Part shown: positions 42,723 to 52,072 of the stretch, piece after piece
Position numbering within the stretch: the stretch's first letter is position 1
How the letters are laid out: the number at the start of each line of letters is the position of its first letter
Origin: Ruminococcus sp.
Lineage (GTDB): Bacteria > Bacillota > Clostridia > Oscillospirales > Ruminococcaceae
NCBI RefSeq assembly: GCF_019423705.1
Contig: NZ_JAHZAX010000001.1
Location: forward strand, 65,998-129,997
Length of the DNA: 64,000 bases
Direction of reading: 5' to 3'
The notes under the pieces: generated by a model
The model's input: only the letters and a program-made list of their open reading frames with translations
The model's database searches: none
What the model was told of the DNA's origin: nothing
Program-made: the position numbers and the translations under genes

Positions 42723-44135
42723 TTATTCCGCTGCAAACAGCGCCTTTGCCTTTTCTGCGCTGTAATAATGTTCAAGGTGCTCCTCGTCAACTCTGTCAAG
42801 CTCCGATTTCGGCAGGGTCGAAAGCAGCGACCAGCCAAGATCAAGTGTCTCCTCGATAGAGCGGTTGACATCAAAGCCCTGATCTATAAAATACTTCTCG
42901 AACAGCACGCCGAATTTCATATACGCCTTGTCGGTATCGGAAAGCTCCTCCTCGCCGATAACGGAAGCAAGGCTCCTTGCATCCTGAACCTTTGCGTATG
43001 CCGCAAAAAGCTGGTTTGATACCATTTGATGATCTTCTCTTGTGAAGCCTTCACCGATACCGTCTTTCATAAGTCTTGAAAGGCTGGGCAGGATAGACAC
43101 CGCAGGATAAACGCCCGTCTGATCGAGATTTCGGTCAAGAACTATCTGTCCCTCTGTGATATATCCCGTAAGGTCCGGAACAGGGTGAGTGATATCGTCG
43201 TTAGGCATAGTGAGTATAGGTATCTGCGTAACAGAGCCCTTTGCGCCCTTTACAATGCCTGCTCGCTCATAGATCGACGCAAGGTCGGAATAAAGATATC
43301 CCGGATAACCCTTTCGGCCCGGTATCTCGCCCTTTGATGATGAAAATTCTCTCAGCGCCTCTGCATAAGAAGTCATATCCGTGAGGATAACAAGAATGTG
43401 CATATCGTGCTCAAAGGCAAGATATTCCGCACAAGTCAGCGCACACCTCGGGGTGAGGATACGCTCTATGATAGGGTCGTTTGAAAGGTTCAAAAACATT
43501 GCAACTCTCTGCAAAACGCCCGTCTCTTCAAAGCAGCGCTTGAAATAATCCGCAACGTCGTTTTTAACGCCCATTGCGCCGAACACGATAGCAAAGTCCT
43601 GTCCGTTCTCGTCCGCTATCTTTGCCTGCCTTACTATCTGCACCGCAAGCTTGTTATGCGAAAGTCCCGAACCCGAGAATATCGGCAGCTTTTGACCTCT
43701 GATAAGGGTGGTCAATGCGTCGATAGATGATATTCCCGTGTTGATATAGTTTCTAGGATAAGTTCTTGAAACAGGGTTCAGCGGCGAACCGTTTATATCA
43801 CGGTATTTCTCTGGGAAAATATCCCCCAGCCCGTCGATTGGCTTGCCTGCTCCGCTGAAGATCCTTCCAAGCATTTCCGTTGATAGCGCAAGCTCCATTG
43901 GTCTGCCTTGAAAGCTTGTAGTTGTGTTCACAAGTGAAAGCCCCTTTGTGCCCTCAAATACCTGCAAGACCGCCTTGTCCTCCTCGACTTCAACAACTCT
44001 TGCAAGGCGGCGTGTGCCGTCGTCAAGCTTTATCTCCGCCATTTCGTCATAGGAAATGCCGCTGACGTGGTCGAGCGCCACCAGCGGGCCGTTTATCTCG
44101 CTGAGACCGATATATTTAACGTCCACGCTGCGCAC
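42723..44135 (-). CDS. ntpB: V-type ATPase subunit B
   Basis: About 470 residues. The start is a GTG at 44135 preceded by GGGGGGT; an in-frame GTG at 44126 is an equally good alternative. B-subunit signatures: GRIFSGAGKPIDGLGDIFPEKYRDINGSPLNP (in pieces), GQKLPIFSGSGLSHNKLA and the LTDMTSYAEALRE, PGRKGYPGYLYSDLASIYERAG series. It is the non-catalytic nucleotide-binding subunit. It overlaps the end of ntpA by 20 bp. Confidence 0.95.
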   Translation of the reverse strand: MRSVDVKYIGLSEINGPLVALDHVSGISYDEMAEIKLDDGTRRLARVVEVEEDKAVLQVFEGTKGLSLVNTTTSFQGRPMELALSTEMLGRIFSGAGKPIDGLGDIFPEKYRDINGSPLNPVSRTYPRNYINTGISSIDALTTLIRGQKLPIFSGSGLSHNKLAVQIVRQAKIADENGQDFAIVFGAMGVKNDVADYFKRCFEETGVLQRVAMFLNLSNDPIIERILTPRCALTCAEYLAFEHDMHILVILTDMTSYAEALREFSSSKGEIPGRKGYPGYLYSDLASIYERAGIVKGAKGSVTQIPILTMPNDDITHPVPDLTGYITEGQIVLDRNLDQTGVYPAVSILPSLSRLMKDGIGEGFTREDHQMVSNQLFAAYAKVQDARSLASVIGEEELSDTDKAYMKFGVLFEKYFIDQGFDVNRSIEETLDLGWSLLSTLPKSELDRVDEEHLEHYYSAEKAKALFAAE

Positions 44136-45900
44136 CCCCCGTCAGCTTCTCAAAATCGGCTTTCATATCCCTTTCATAGTCGTCGAACATTCCAAGTTCG
44201 CCGTTAGGGATATCATATTTCACTTTTATTATCTTCTCTATCCAGCCGCACTTGACGATATCGTCAACATTCACGCCCTCTGCCAAAGCTTCTTTCGCAA
44301 GAGCATAAAAATCTGTTATGAGCTTCATCATTCTATACTGCTTATCAAGAGGCACATAAGTATCGTCCTTATGATAAGCGTTCTGCTGCAAAAAGCCTAC
44401 CCTTACTATCCTTGCGGTCTCTATAAGAAGCTTTTGATCGTCGGGCAAAACGTCCGTACCCATAAGCTTTACTATCTCCATAAGAGTGTTCTCTTCCACA
44501 AGAATGTTGGATATCTCCTGCCTTATCTTCATAAAATTCTCATTTACGTTGGTGTTATAATATTCCGCAAGATCTTCCGCATATTCCGAATAGCTTGTGT
44601 TCCAGTTTATTGCAGGATAATGTCTTGCATAGGCAAGGGACTTGTCAAGCGCCCAGAAGCAGCGCACGAAACGCTTTGTGTTCTGCGTAACAGGCTCGGA
44701 AAAGTCCGAGCCCTGAGGCGATACCGCACCGATTATGGTAACAGAGCCTTCCTTGCCCCCAAGGGTCTCAACATAGCCTGCACGCTCGTAGAATTCGGAA
44801 ATTCTCGAAGGCAGATATGCAGGGAAGCCCTCTTCCGCAGGCATTTCTTCCAATCGTCCCGATATCTCACGAAGCGCCTCCGCCCAACGTGAAGTCGAAT
44901 CCGCCATAATTGCGATGTGATAGCCCATATCACGATAATATTCCGCAAGGGTTATGCCCGTGTAAATTGAAGCCTCACGGGCTGCCACAGGCATATTTGA
45001 AGTGTTTGCGATAAGCACCGTTCTGTCCGTCAAAGGTCTCTGAGTTTTCGGGTCGATAAGTTCGGAAAATTCCTCAAGCACCTGCGTCATTTCGTTTCCA
45101 CGCTCGCCGCAGCCGATATAAACGATGATATCAGCGTCGCACCATTTTGCAAGCTGGTGCTGGGTCATAGTTTTTCCCGTGCCAAATCCACCAGGGATAG
45201 CCGCCGTGCCGCCCTTTGCCACAGGCAGAATAGTGTCAACGATACGCTGACCTGTCACCAACGGCTTTGTTATAGGAAGCCTGTTTTTGCAAGGTCTCGC
45301 CGTTCTGATAGGCCATTTCTGACAGAGTATAAGCTCCTGCACAGCGCCGTTTGGAGCCTTTATCTTCGCCACAACGTCATTGACAGTATAGTCGCCGTCC
45401 TCAGCAGTCCAAATGACCTCACCGCCCTTTGAAAGCGGCGGAAGCATACACTTGTGGACGATGACAGGGGTCTCAGGGCAGGTGCAGTAGATATCCCCAG
45501 CCCCAAGCTTGTCGCCCACCTTAACAGTCAGCTTGACAGCATATTTTTTCTCAGTATCGAGAGAATTTACATTTGCGCCGTCGGCAATAAAAGCCCCCGA
45601 AAGCTCTTCAAGCTTTTTGAGCGGACGCTCTATGCCGTCGAAAATATTGTTTATTATACCAGGGCCAAGTGTGGCGGACATCGGCGCACCTGTTGATTCC
45701 ACAGGCTCGCCGGGCATAAGCCCCGTGGTGCCCTCATAGACCTGTATGGTTGTGAAATCAGACTGGACCCTTATGACCTCGCCGATAAGACGCTTTTTTC
45801 CCACATAGACCATTTCCTGCATAGCAAAGGTCTTTGAATTTGCTACCTTCACAACAGGGCCGTTTATGGAAAATATTTTATCCTTTGAAATTGTCTCCAT
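44116..45900 (-). CDS. ntpA: V-type ATPase catalytic subunit A
   Basis: The ATG at 45900 follows TTAGGAG with 8 bp spacing; a TTG two codons upstream is too close. About 594 residues. P-loop GGFGTGKT (about residue 230), IGCGERGNEMTQVLEEF, ADSTSRWAEALREISGRLEEMP (in pieces), typical of A/V-type A subunits with the non-homologous insertion (about 110-190). It hydrolyses or makes ATP in the A3B3 head. Starts 11 bp after ntpE. Confidence 0.96.
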   Translation of the reverse strand: METISKDKIFSINGPVVKVANSKTFAMQEMVYVGKKRLIGEVIRVQSDFTTIQVYEGTTGLMPGEPVESTGAPMSATLGPGIINNIFDGIERPLKKLEELSGAFIADGANVNSLDTEKKYAVKLTVKVGDKLGAGDIYCTCPETPVIVHKCMLPPLSKGGEVIWTAEDGDYTVNDVVAKIKAPNGAVQELILCQKWPIRTARPCKNRLPITKPLVTGQRIVDTILPVAKGGTAAIPGGFGTGKTMTQHQLAKWCDADIIVYIGCGERGNEMTQVLEEFSELIDPKTQRPLTDRTVLIANTSNMPVAAREASIYTGITLAEYYRDMGYHIAIMADSTSRWAEALREISGRLEEMPAEEGFPAYLPSRISEFYERAGYVETLGGKEGSVTIIGAVSPQGSDFSEPVTQNTKRFVRCFWALDKSLAYARHYPAINWNTSYSEYAEDLAEYYNTNVNENFMKIRQEISNILVEENTLMEIVKLMGTDVLPDDQKLLIETARIVRVGFLQQNAYHKDDTYVPLDKQYRMMKLITDFYALAKEALAEGVNVDDIVKCGWIEKIIKVKYDIPNGELGMFDDYERDMKADFEKLTGGAQRGR

Positions 45901-45911
45901 TGTCAAAACTC

Positions 45912-46559
45912 CTAATTATTGCTGCCCAAATTGCTATGCGATTCGCTGCCTGCTCTAAGTATGGTCTTTTTCGTGAAATCGCCACGCTGCTCTTCAAAAG
46001 CAGAATCGAAAGTGCGATCCAAAGCTATTCCCATATCCTCATAAACCGCAAGAAGTCCGCCCAGCTCGATAGTGTCACGCTCTCTGACCTCAAACAGTCC
46101 GGCATTTGCATTTTCAAGCTTTTTCGCATAAGCCATATCTCTCGGCGCAAGGTATATTATGCCCTTGCTTTCGGGATATCTTTCCCTGCAAAGCTCTGCG
46201 CTTTTCACAAGATACTGCTCATAATCCCCGCTTTTCACAAAGTCCGCAAGTCTTGTCTTTACGCCATCAAACACTCGGTCTATGACGTTTTCTCTGTAAC
46301 AAAGCACCTTTCGCTTTGATTCCAGCTTCCTTGAAGATATCTCTCTGACAGCTCTTGCCTCTTCCGACTTGTCCGCCTGAGCCTTTTTGCTCTCCGCAAG
46401 GCTCTGCGCCTCCACCTGCGCCTGCGCAAGGATATCCTCACGCCTGCTTTCAGCCTCGTCGGTGATAGCCTTTGCCTGCCTGTTCACATTATCGAAAACA
46501 GCCTTCTTGAAGCGCTCAAGCTTCTGCGCCCCGTTTATATCATTGGTCTTTTCGTTCAT
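45912..46559 (-). CDS. ntpE: V-type ATPase subunit E
   Basis: A 215-residue protein with a long N-terminal helix (residues 10-90, coiled coil AQKLERFKKAVFDNVNRQAKAITDEAE split here) and a C-terminal globular domain, the peripheral stalk E subunit. It pairs with the G/H-type subunit encoded at the head of the operon. Confidence 0.85.
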   Translation of the reverse strand: MNEKTNDINGAQKLERFKKAVFDNVNRQAKAITDEAESRREDILAQAQVEAQSLAESKKAQADKSEEARAVREISSRKLESKRKVLCYRENVIDRVFDGVKTRLADFVKSGDYEQYLVKSAELCRERYPESKGIIYLAPRDMAYAKKLENANAGLFEVRERDTIELGGLLAVYEDMGIALDRTFDSAFEEQRGDFTKKTILRAGSESHSNLGSNN

Positions 46560-46618
46560 TTTTATCGCTTCTCCGTTTTATCTCGATCTTTAAGCACATT
46601 CGAGCAAGCCACAACGCT

Positions 46619-46927
46619 TTATAGCTTTATGCCCACCGCCTGTGCAAGATATTGTGAAATGGTGTCAGAGATCTTCGATGTTGCGTGCCTGTCGGGTATC
46701 TCAACGATAAGCGGCGTTTTTCTCGACAGCTTATATTCGTATACCTTTTCACGGCATTGCTTCACCGCAAGCTCAGTCATAAGCACTACGCCAACGTCCG
46801 GCATATCCATCGCCTTATCCAAAGCCGCCGTGACCTCTTCCGCCGTGTGTACAACAACGCCCTCTATCCCCGAAAGTCTCATTCCCATCTGCGTGTCGAT
46901 ATTATCGCTGATAAGATAGAATCTCAT
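46619..46927 (-). CDS. ntpG: V-type ATPase subunit F
   Basis: A 102-residue Rossmann-like protein, MRFYLISDNIDTQMGMRLSG, VGVVLMTE, PLIVEIPDRH, matching the F (NtpG) subunit of the central rotor. Located between K and E. Confidence 0.87.
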   Translation of the reverse strand: MRFYLISDNIDTQMGMRLSGIEGVVVHTAEEVTAALDKAMDMPDVGVVLMTELAVKQCREKVYEYKLSRKTPLIVEIPDRHATSKISDTISQYLAQAVGIKL

Positions 46928-46958
46928 TTTATTACCCTTTACTTTGACCCGTCAGCCG

Positions 46959-47405
46959 TTAAAGGCCGATAGCAGAGCCGACGTTTGAAATGATAAGGAT
47001 AGCGATAAGAAGTCCATAAAGGGCGATACCTTCACCAAGAACTACGAATATAAGCGCTTTAACGAAGTTCTTAGGATCCTCAGAAGTCGCACCGATAGCC
47101 GCAGGAGCACCTGCCGCAACAGCGATACCTGAGCCAACGCAGGAAAGTCCGACAGCCAGCGCTGCCGCAAGATATCCAAGACCTGCGCCTGTTGAAAGCA
47201 CAGCCGCACCCTGCTCGCTTGCCGCAGAAACGAAGTTTCCGATAGGCACGATAAGAGCGCAAAGCATAATGCCTGCGAATGTACAAAGGTTTCCGATGAA
47301 AGCACCCTTTGGCGACTTTCCGTTCTTTATCTTCTTAGCCGTGAAAATGAATGGCACGCAAAGAAGTGCAACAGCGATAAGCGGCAGTAAAAAATAGATC
47401 AGCAT
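46959..47405 (-). CDS. ntpK: V-type ATPase membrane rotor subunit K
   Basis: The ATG at 47405 is 8 bp behind GGAGGA and gives 148 residues. Four membrane helices (about 2-22, 36-60, 72-100, 118-145), i.e. two hairpins. The ion-binding Glu lies in the last helix (LGEGIALYGLLIAI); the corresponding position of the first hairpin has no carboxylate, as in V-type proteolipids that carry one ion site per two hairpins. GSGIAVAAGAPAAIGATSEDPK is typical of clostridial K subunits. Whether it carries H+ or Na+ cannot be settled here. Confidence 0.93.
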   Translation of the reverse strand: MLIYFLLPLIAVALLCVPFIFTAKKIKNGKSPKGAFIGNLCTFAGIMLCALIVPIGNFVSAASEQGAAVLSTGAGLGYLAAALAVGLSCVGSGIAVAAGAPAAIGATSEDPKNFVKALIFVVLGEGIALYGLLIAILIISNVGSAIGL

Positions 47406-47481
47406 AATAAATTCCTCCAAAAAAAATTATATTTTACGTTTTATTAATTACATTATATAAGATATGAACAATGCAGGGTCA

Positions 47482-47505
47482 CGGGCGAACAATGTTCGCC
47501 CCTAC
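47482..47505. repeat. Palindromic element, family A
   Basis: CGGGCGAACA, TGTTCGCCCCTAC: inside the V-ATPase operon between ntpI and ntpK. Confidence 0.85.
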
Positions 47506-47520
47506 ACATTCGTTCAATTT

Positions 47521-47578
47521 GTAGGAGACGGCGAAATTTATCTGTTCACCGTTACTCACAGATAAATTAACGTCCCAC
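47521..47578. repeat. Palindromic element, family B with long internal hairpin
   Basis: Outer arms GTAGGAGACGGC and CGTCCCAC as in the element at 41905; inside lie AATTTATCTGT (47535-47545) and ACAGATAAATT (47558-47568), a perfect 11-bp hairpin. It lies immediately beside the family A copy in the ntpI-ntpK gap, so two different elements occupy one 210-bp space. Confidence 0.75.
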
Positions 47579-47614
47579 TTTCGGACACGCTTTTGTATAG
47601 CAGCAACCCGATAG

Positions 47615-49561
47615 TTATTCCGTCTGCGCTGAGAATTTCACGCCCACAGGCTCGAAAGGCTTTCCGCCACCCTCGTAGAAACGTGAGAATATCTCGTAAA
47701 ATTCAAGCCTTATGATCTGGATAGCCACGATCATTCCCTCCATTACCATAACAAAGAGGTTTCCAAGCACCAGCACGAAAGGCTGCGCAGCCGCAGCGCA
47801 CATATCCATAAGGGTCATTACAACAAGCATCATACCTGCGTGGGAAAGTACAAATCCGCCCACACGGAGAAATGACATCGTGTTTGAAATATAACTGAGC
47901 ACGAACTCGAACATTTCAAAAAAGTTCTCAACAATAAAGTTTCCTACCGTCATATTCTCTTCGTCCTCCGAAAGCTTCCATTGCTTGTATTTCACCGCAA
48001 TGGAAAATGGCGTCCGACAGAATATACATATAAACGGTATGACGATAAGGAATATCACGAATGGTGCGGACATTATCTTCACGTCAAACATAAGCGTGCC
48101 CACAAGTCCAGCCGCCACAGAGCAGTAGAACACAAGTCCCGCAATGCCGTTGCAGCCGAATATCGCCTTTTCGTAATCCTTATTTTTAAAGCCGATGTAA
48201 ATGTTCAGTATCATCGACATCACGATGAGCGCAACGCCTATCGCCACCGCAGTGATAAGAATAAAGTTCGTCTGCTTAAAGACTTTCAGAGGCAGAAAAT
48301 CAATGCCAATGCTTTCAAACACAGGGTCTAAAAGCTCCTCATATCCAAAGAACGAGCCGTAAAGAGTTCCGAATATCATACTCGAAAGCCCTATCCTCGC
48401 TGCCATTCCGCTTGCCTTTTCGCCGATCTTTTTCTTTAGCGCCAAGCCGCCTAAAAACAACAGCAAGCCCTGTCCAAGATCGCCGAACATTATTCCGAAC
48501 AGCAGCGTGTAAGTCACCGCCACGAAAGCCGTTGGGTTGAAGCCCTTGTAATCGGGCAAGCCGTACATTTCCACCAGCATTGTAAAAGGCTTCGTGAGGA
48601 AATTGTTTTTCAGTATGGTCGGCGGCTCGCAGGAAGCGTCAGCGTCCGCAGGGAGATACACCACCGATACCGACTTTGTATCCTCAAACAGCTTGTCGAA
48701 CCGCTCCTTTTCCTTCTCAGGGATAAAGCCCTTTAAATAGAACTTGTCCCCAAGCACCGCCGCATTTCGCCGCAGTTCAAAGGTATCGTGGATAAACCGC
48801 AGCTTTGTGAAAGCCTGCTGCAATTCGTCCTCCGCCTCTGCGGCAATGGCGGAAATGCCCTTGTTTATCTTATCAAGCTCCGTCTCGTCCGCCTTTATCT
48901 GCTCTGTTATCTTCGCAAGAGCCTCGTCAGCATCGCCCGACACGAATGACGGCAGCATTATGCGCTCAAAGTACATCGAATGGAATATCTCGTCAACTCT
49001 CACCTTGTCGGTCTCAGGCACGAAATACATTCCCCAGCAGAAGCTTTTTCCCGTCTCAAAGGGCACAAAGAAAAAGTTCTCGTCATAATAATCAAGCTTC
49101 GGAAGATTGTCCGCAGGCAGCTTTCCTATCCTCACGGAAACGTATTTCAGCGAGAAAAGCCGCTGAAAATCGCTGTGCATACCCTGCAAATGGACGATCT
49201 GCTTCTGCGCTGCCCCAAGCTCTGAAATGCGCTGGGTGATCTCCTGCCGCTTGCCGCCAAGTTCTGACAGCCGTCCGTTGTATTTTTCAAACAGCCCGTC
49301 AAAATCCTCGGGAGCGGAAAGTCCGCAGCCGCTGAGATCAGTCTGTTTCAGCGTTATCCCAAGCTGTGAAGCAAGCTGCGAAAGGTTCTTCAAAGGCCTG
49401 TCAAACCTGTTTTTCTCCGACAGGGCTTTCATTTTCCCGTCAGCCCCCGAACCCGCAGGCTCAATGTGAAAGCAGCCGCTTTCGCAGCATTTTTTCAATG
49501 CGCCGTCAAGCTCGTCCATAAGCCCTGCGATATTGACAAGCGCCATTTTTTCTATCGCCAT
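47615..49561 (-). CDS. ntpI: V-type ATPase subunit I
   Basis: A 648-residue a/I-type subunit: cytosolic N-terminal half (1-320) with coiled-coil arms, and a membrane half with about seven helices containing FGIMFGDLGQGLLL and SYISNTMSFLRVGGFVLSHAGM (in pieces), the segments that carry the half-channel Arg. It forms the stator ion path with the K ring. Starts 52 bp after ntpC. Confidence 0.93.
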   Translation of the reverse strand: MAIEKMALVNIAGLMDELDGALKKCCESGCFHIEPAGSGADGKMKALSEKNRFDRPLKNLSQLASQLGITLKQTDLSGCGLSAPEDFDGLFEKYNGRLSELGGKRQEITQRISELGAAQKQIVHLQGMHSDFQRLFSLKYVSVRIGKLPADNLPKLDYYDENFFFVPFETGKSFCWGMYFVPETDKVRVDEIFHSMYFERIMLPSFVSGDADEALAKITEQIKADETELDKINKGISAIAAEAEDELQQAFTKLRFIHDTFELRRNAAVLGDKFYLKGFIPEKEKERFDKLFEDTKSVSVVYLPADADASCEPPTILKNNFLTKPFTMLVEMYGLPDYKGFNPTAFVAVTYTLLFGIMFGDLGQGLLLFLGGLALKKKIGEKASGMAARIGLSSMIFGTLYGSFFGYEELLDPVFESIGIDFLPLKVFKQTNFILITAVAIGVALIVMSMILNIYIGFKNKDYEKAIFGCNGIAGLVFYCSVAAGLVGTLMFDVKIMSAPFVIFLIVIPFICIFCRTPFSIAVKYKQWKLSEDEENMTVGNFIVENFFEMFEFVLSYISNTMSFLRVGGFVLSHAGMMLVVMTLMDMCAAAAQPFVLVLGNLFVMVMEGMIVAIQIIRLEFYEIFSRFYEGGGKPFEPVGVKFSAQTE

Positions 49562-49613
49562 TCACATTATCTCCTTTTCATATTTATATCGTATTTGTAT
49601 CATTATTCAACAA

Positions 49614-50666
49614 TTATAAAATAATCAGACCACGCTCGATAGCCGAAGGCTCTGCGCCGTAACGTATGCCCTCGATAATGTGCACAAGGTTCGATACCTC
49701 GATGCTGCAAAGCTTCATAAAAGCGTAAAGTGAAACTGGCGCCGAAACGCTTGAAGCGATGATGTGGGAAAGATATCTGTACTGTGCGCTGTTTATCTTG
49801 GTCTCGATATAATCGCTTTCCATTCCGTCTCTGCCGTACCTCGTCTTGTCAAGCCAAGATATCATATCCTCGGGGGCTTCAAGCTCGTAATACTTATCCA
49901 GCCGCTTTCCCATTCCGCCCTCAGAACCGACACCAGTCTTGACTTTTATCTGCCGCTTTCTTATATCCTCAGCACCATATCCGAAAAACGCCTTCATTCT
50001 GTAAGCGTTTATAATGTTCATCGAATCTATCTCACGGCATATTATCTCTTTTATCTGTGAATACTGATCGTGAGGGAACTCTTTTTTCGCCGCCTCAAGC
50101 AGATCTCTGTAATAAGCCGTCCTAAGCCGCAGCTCACATTCAGTATAGTCCGCCGAACCGTCCTCCAGCGGCGGGATCTTCACAAGTATCTTATAATAGG
50201 AAGTGTTTTTCAGTATCTTCAAAAGCTCCTCATAGCTTTCCGCCCTGCTCATTTCAAGCAGGCTGACCTTTGAGTGCTTTATGACATATCCGGGCAAGTC
50301 GTTGAGATAGGAATTATCCAGCCCTGAATTTATATTGTTTATCATCGAAAGAATACATTCTATCTCCTTCTTTTTGATAAGGAAATCATAGAACGATATC
50401 TTGTCAAGCTCCTGAAAGCTGCAAAGCCTTATATAGGTGTTGAAACTGTCTTTTTGCAGCAGCTCTTCAAGGAAACCTCTGTGCACCGTGTTGGGGTCAA
50501 CGTCCTTGAAAGCGTTTTTGTATCGCTGGGTGTGGGATAAATAATCCGCCGCCTCCGCAACGCTGCGCCGCATAAGCATTTCGTGATAATTTTCTTTTGT
50601 GAACATCTTTCCGTGAAGATATCTTATCTTTGCCACCGTCGCATTGGTCGCATAACTGTCAAGCAC
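49614..50666 (-). CDS. ntpC: V-type ATPase subunit C
   Basis: A 350-residue helical protein with AC39-family segments (KIRYLHGKMFTKENYHEML, LLEAAKKEFP, FFGYGAEDIRKRQI, SNLVHIIEGIRYG), which connects the K ring and the central stalk. The gene starts 95 bp after the first operon gene and a family A palindromic element lies in that gap. Confidence 0.88.
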   Translation of the reverse strand: MLDSYATNATVAKIRYLHGKMFTKENYHEMLMRRSVAEAADYLSHTQRYKNAFKDVDPNTVHRGFLEELLQKDSFNTYIRLCSFQELDKISFYDFLIKKKEIECILSMINNINSGLDNSYLNDLPGYVIKHSKVSLLEMSRAESYEELLKILKNTSYYKILVKIPPLEDGSADYTECELRLRTAYYRDLLEAAKKEFPHDQYSQIKEIICREIDSMNIINAYRMKAFFGYGAEDIRKRQIKVKTGVGSEGGMGKRLDKYYELEAPEDMISWLDKTRYGRDGMESDYIETKINSAQYRYLSHIIASSVSAPVSLYAFMKLCSIEVSNLVHIIEGIRYGAEPSAIERGLIIL

Positions 50667-50697
50667 ATTTCCGCCCCCTGTCTGTTATATCATTATG

Positions 50698-50722
50698 TAG
50701 GGGCGAACATCGTTCGCCCGTT
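50698..50722. repeat. Palindromic element, family A
   Basis: GTAGGGGCGAAC, GTTCGCCCG arms between the first V-ATPase gene and ntpC, followed by TTTATTTGCC, which resembles the tail of the copies at 24709 and 51116. Confidence 0.85.
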
Positions 50723-50761
50723 TATTTGCCTCTGTTTCAAACATCTGCAAATCGCCGTGTA

Positions 50762-51070
50762 TTACAAGCTGGTAACAGCGCTGAATATCTCGTCCTCCCA
50801 CTCCTTGTGGTGAGCATTATATATATCCTCCAGCGCATTTATCTGTCTGCTCTCGCTCCCTGTGATCTTGTCGGTCTCAGCCTTTATCCTTGCGTCCACC
50901 TCCGCCGCCTTTTGCGCCTTGTATTCCTCAGCCTCACGGAGAGCGTCCTCTTTAAGCGCCGCCTGCTCAGCCTGTGTCTTTTCTATAAGCTCGCCGCTTT
51001 CCGTCTGAGCCTGTTCAAGCCTTTCGGAAGCCGCCTTGTCTGTTTCAAGTATCTCTGTGATGATATCCAT
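50762..51070 (-). CDS. ntpF: V-type ATPase G/H-type peripheral stalk subunit
   Basis: The ATG at 51070 follows GGAGGATAACG; the product is about 102 residues, almost entirely a charged coiled coil (DKAASERLEQAQTESGE, EEYKAQKAAEVDARI). This is the G/H (NtpF) stalk subunit by context and composition; sequence alone would not prove it. First gene of the operon. Confidence 0.78.
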   Translation of the reverse strand: MDIITEILETDKAASERLEQAQTESGELIEKTQAEQAALKEDALREAEEYKAQKAAEVDARIKAETDKITGSESRQINALEDIYNAHHKEWEDEIFSAVTSL

Positions 51071-51115
51071 TGCGTTATCCTCCGTGATCAATTTGTGCCC
51101 ATACGCTATTTGTAT

Positions 51116-51172
51116 GTAGGGGCGAAAATTGTTGTTCGACAATGCTCTCAACAATTTTTGGTCGCCCGTTGG
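51116..51172. repeat. Palindromic element with single 30-bp-type internal unit
   Basis: GTAGGGGCGAAAATTGTTG, TTCGACAATGCTCTCAACAA, TTTTTGGTCGCCCGTTGG. The reverse strand matches the three-copy composite at 10399 in its outer arms and internal unit, but with the unit once. The tail GTTTACTGCCTTTTTGACAG is shared with 24709. Lies upstream of the V-ATPase operon. Confidence 0.8.
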
Positions 51173-51209
51173 TTTACTGCCTTTTTGACAGTCTCCAATG
51201 CACTACTAT

Positions 51210-51245
51210 ATTATAGTATAAGCAACACCGTACATATAATTGTAC
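51210..51245 (-). promoter_or_regulatory. Possible V-ATPase promoter region with GTACA/TGTAC inverted repeat
   Basis: TATAAT (51215-51210 on the minus strand) is preceded at 51245-51230 by the inverted repeat GTACA-N6-TGTAC; no good -35 box is seen at 16-18 bp. An activator or operator site is possible. The rest of the gap 51246-51456 holds no other signal I recognise. Confidence 0.35.
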
Positions 51246-51498
51246 ACCAAACCTGCAATAATAGCAAGTCTGACCGAAATTTTGATATATTTTTTGTGCA
51301 TTTTGCATTATGGGTAGCAGAATACTTTGGATATATTGCCTCTGGAAAATTCCGTTTGTATAGTTTACACATTTTATCAATTCGATAGGCAGGAAAATTA
51401 GTCTAATATCCCGCCCCGCCGACCTTGACAAATGGGCGCAAAAGTGGTATAGTTGTATGTATCACACAAACATCTGTATGTTGGAGGTGGACTTTAGA

Positions 51499-51945
51499 TT
51501 GGAAAACGGACAAAGCAGACTTGTGATAGTCAGCTCGGAAGTGCTTCCCGACATAGTATTGAAAGTGCTTGCCGCAAAGCGAATGAGGGCACGGGGCGAA
51601 GCTTCCACCTCGACAGAAGCGTGCAGAATGGTGGGCATATCACGAAGCGCTTATTATAAGTATAAGGACTCTGTTTTCAATTATGAGGAACAGCTCACAA
51701 ATAATATCGTCTCGGTGTATTGCATACTGAGAGATGAAAAGGGCGTGCTTTCCTCCATAATTTCAAGGCTCTATGAGCTAAACACCAATATTCTGACAAT
51801 AAACCAGAATATCCCTATCGACTCGGTGGCAACGGTCACTTTCTCGGTACGTTTCGAGCACGACGTTATGAGCACCGCCGCCTTGACTGAGGAACTTTCC
51901 AAAGTCCCCGGCGTAGTAGAGGTAAAAATAATCTCGGGCGAATAA
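51499..51945 (+). CDS. ACT-domain regulator, PheB/ThrR type
   Basis: A TTG start at 51499 is chosen because GGAGG lies 10 bp upstream and the protein (148 residues) then aligns from its first residues with Bacillus PheB/ThrR; in-frame ATGs at 51457 and 51478 lie before that site. Residues about 10-65 form a helix-turn-helix-like domain (STEACRMVGISRSAYYKYKDSVF) and residues 72-148 an ACT domain (VSVYCILRDEKGVLSSIISRLYELNTNI). ACT domains bind amino acids. The Bacillus homologue has been described as a threonine-pathway regulator, and here the next gene is hom, so control of hom-thrB by threonine is likely. Confidence 0.85.
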   Translation: MENGQSRLVIVSSEVLPDIVLKVLAAKRMRARGEASTSTEACRMVGISRSAYYKYKDSVFNYEEQLTNNIVSVYCILRDEKGVLSSIISRLYELNTNILTINQNIPIDSVATVTFSVRFEHDVMSTAALTEELSKVPGVVEVKIISGE

Positions 51946-51952
51946 ACAAAAT

Positions 51953-51977
51953 GTAGGGGCGAACATCGTTCGCCCGT
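51953..51977. repeat. Palindromic element, family A
   Basis: GTAGGGGCGAAC, GTTCGCCCGT arms between the ACT regulator gene and hom. Confidence 0.85.
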
Positions 51978-52072
51978 TACCCCTTGTTCACCTTTGGTGG
52001 CAACATTGCCCTTGAATATATCTGATATAGTAAAAAGATAATTTATAATTTTATAAGGAATGAGGATTTTTT

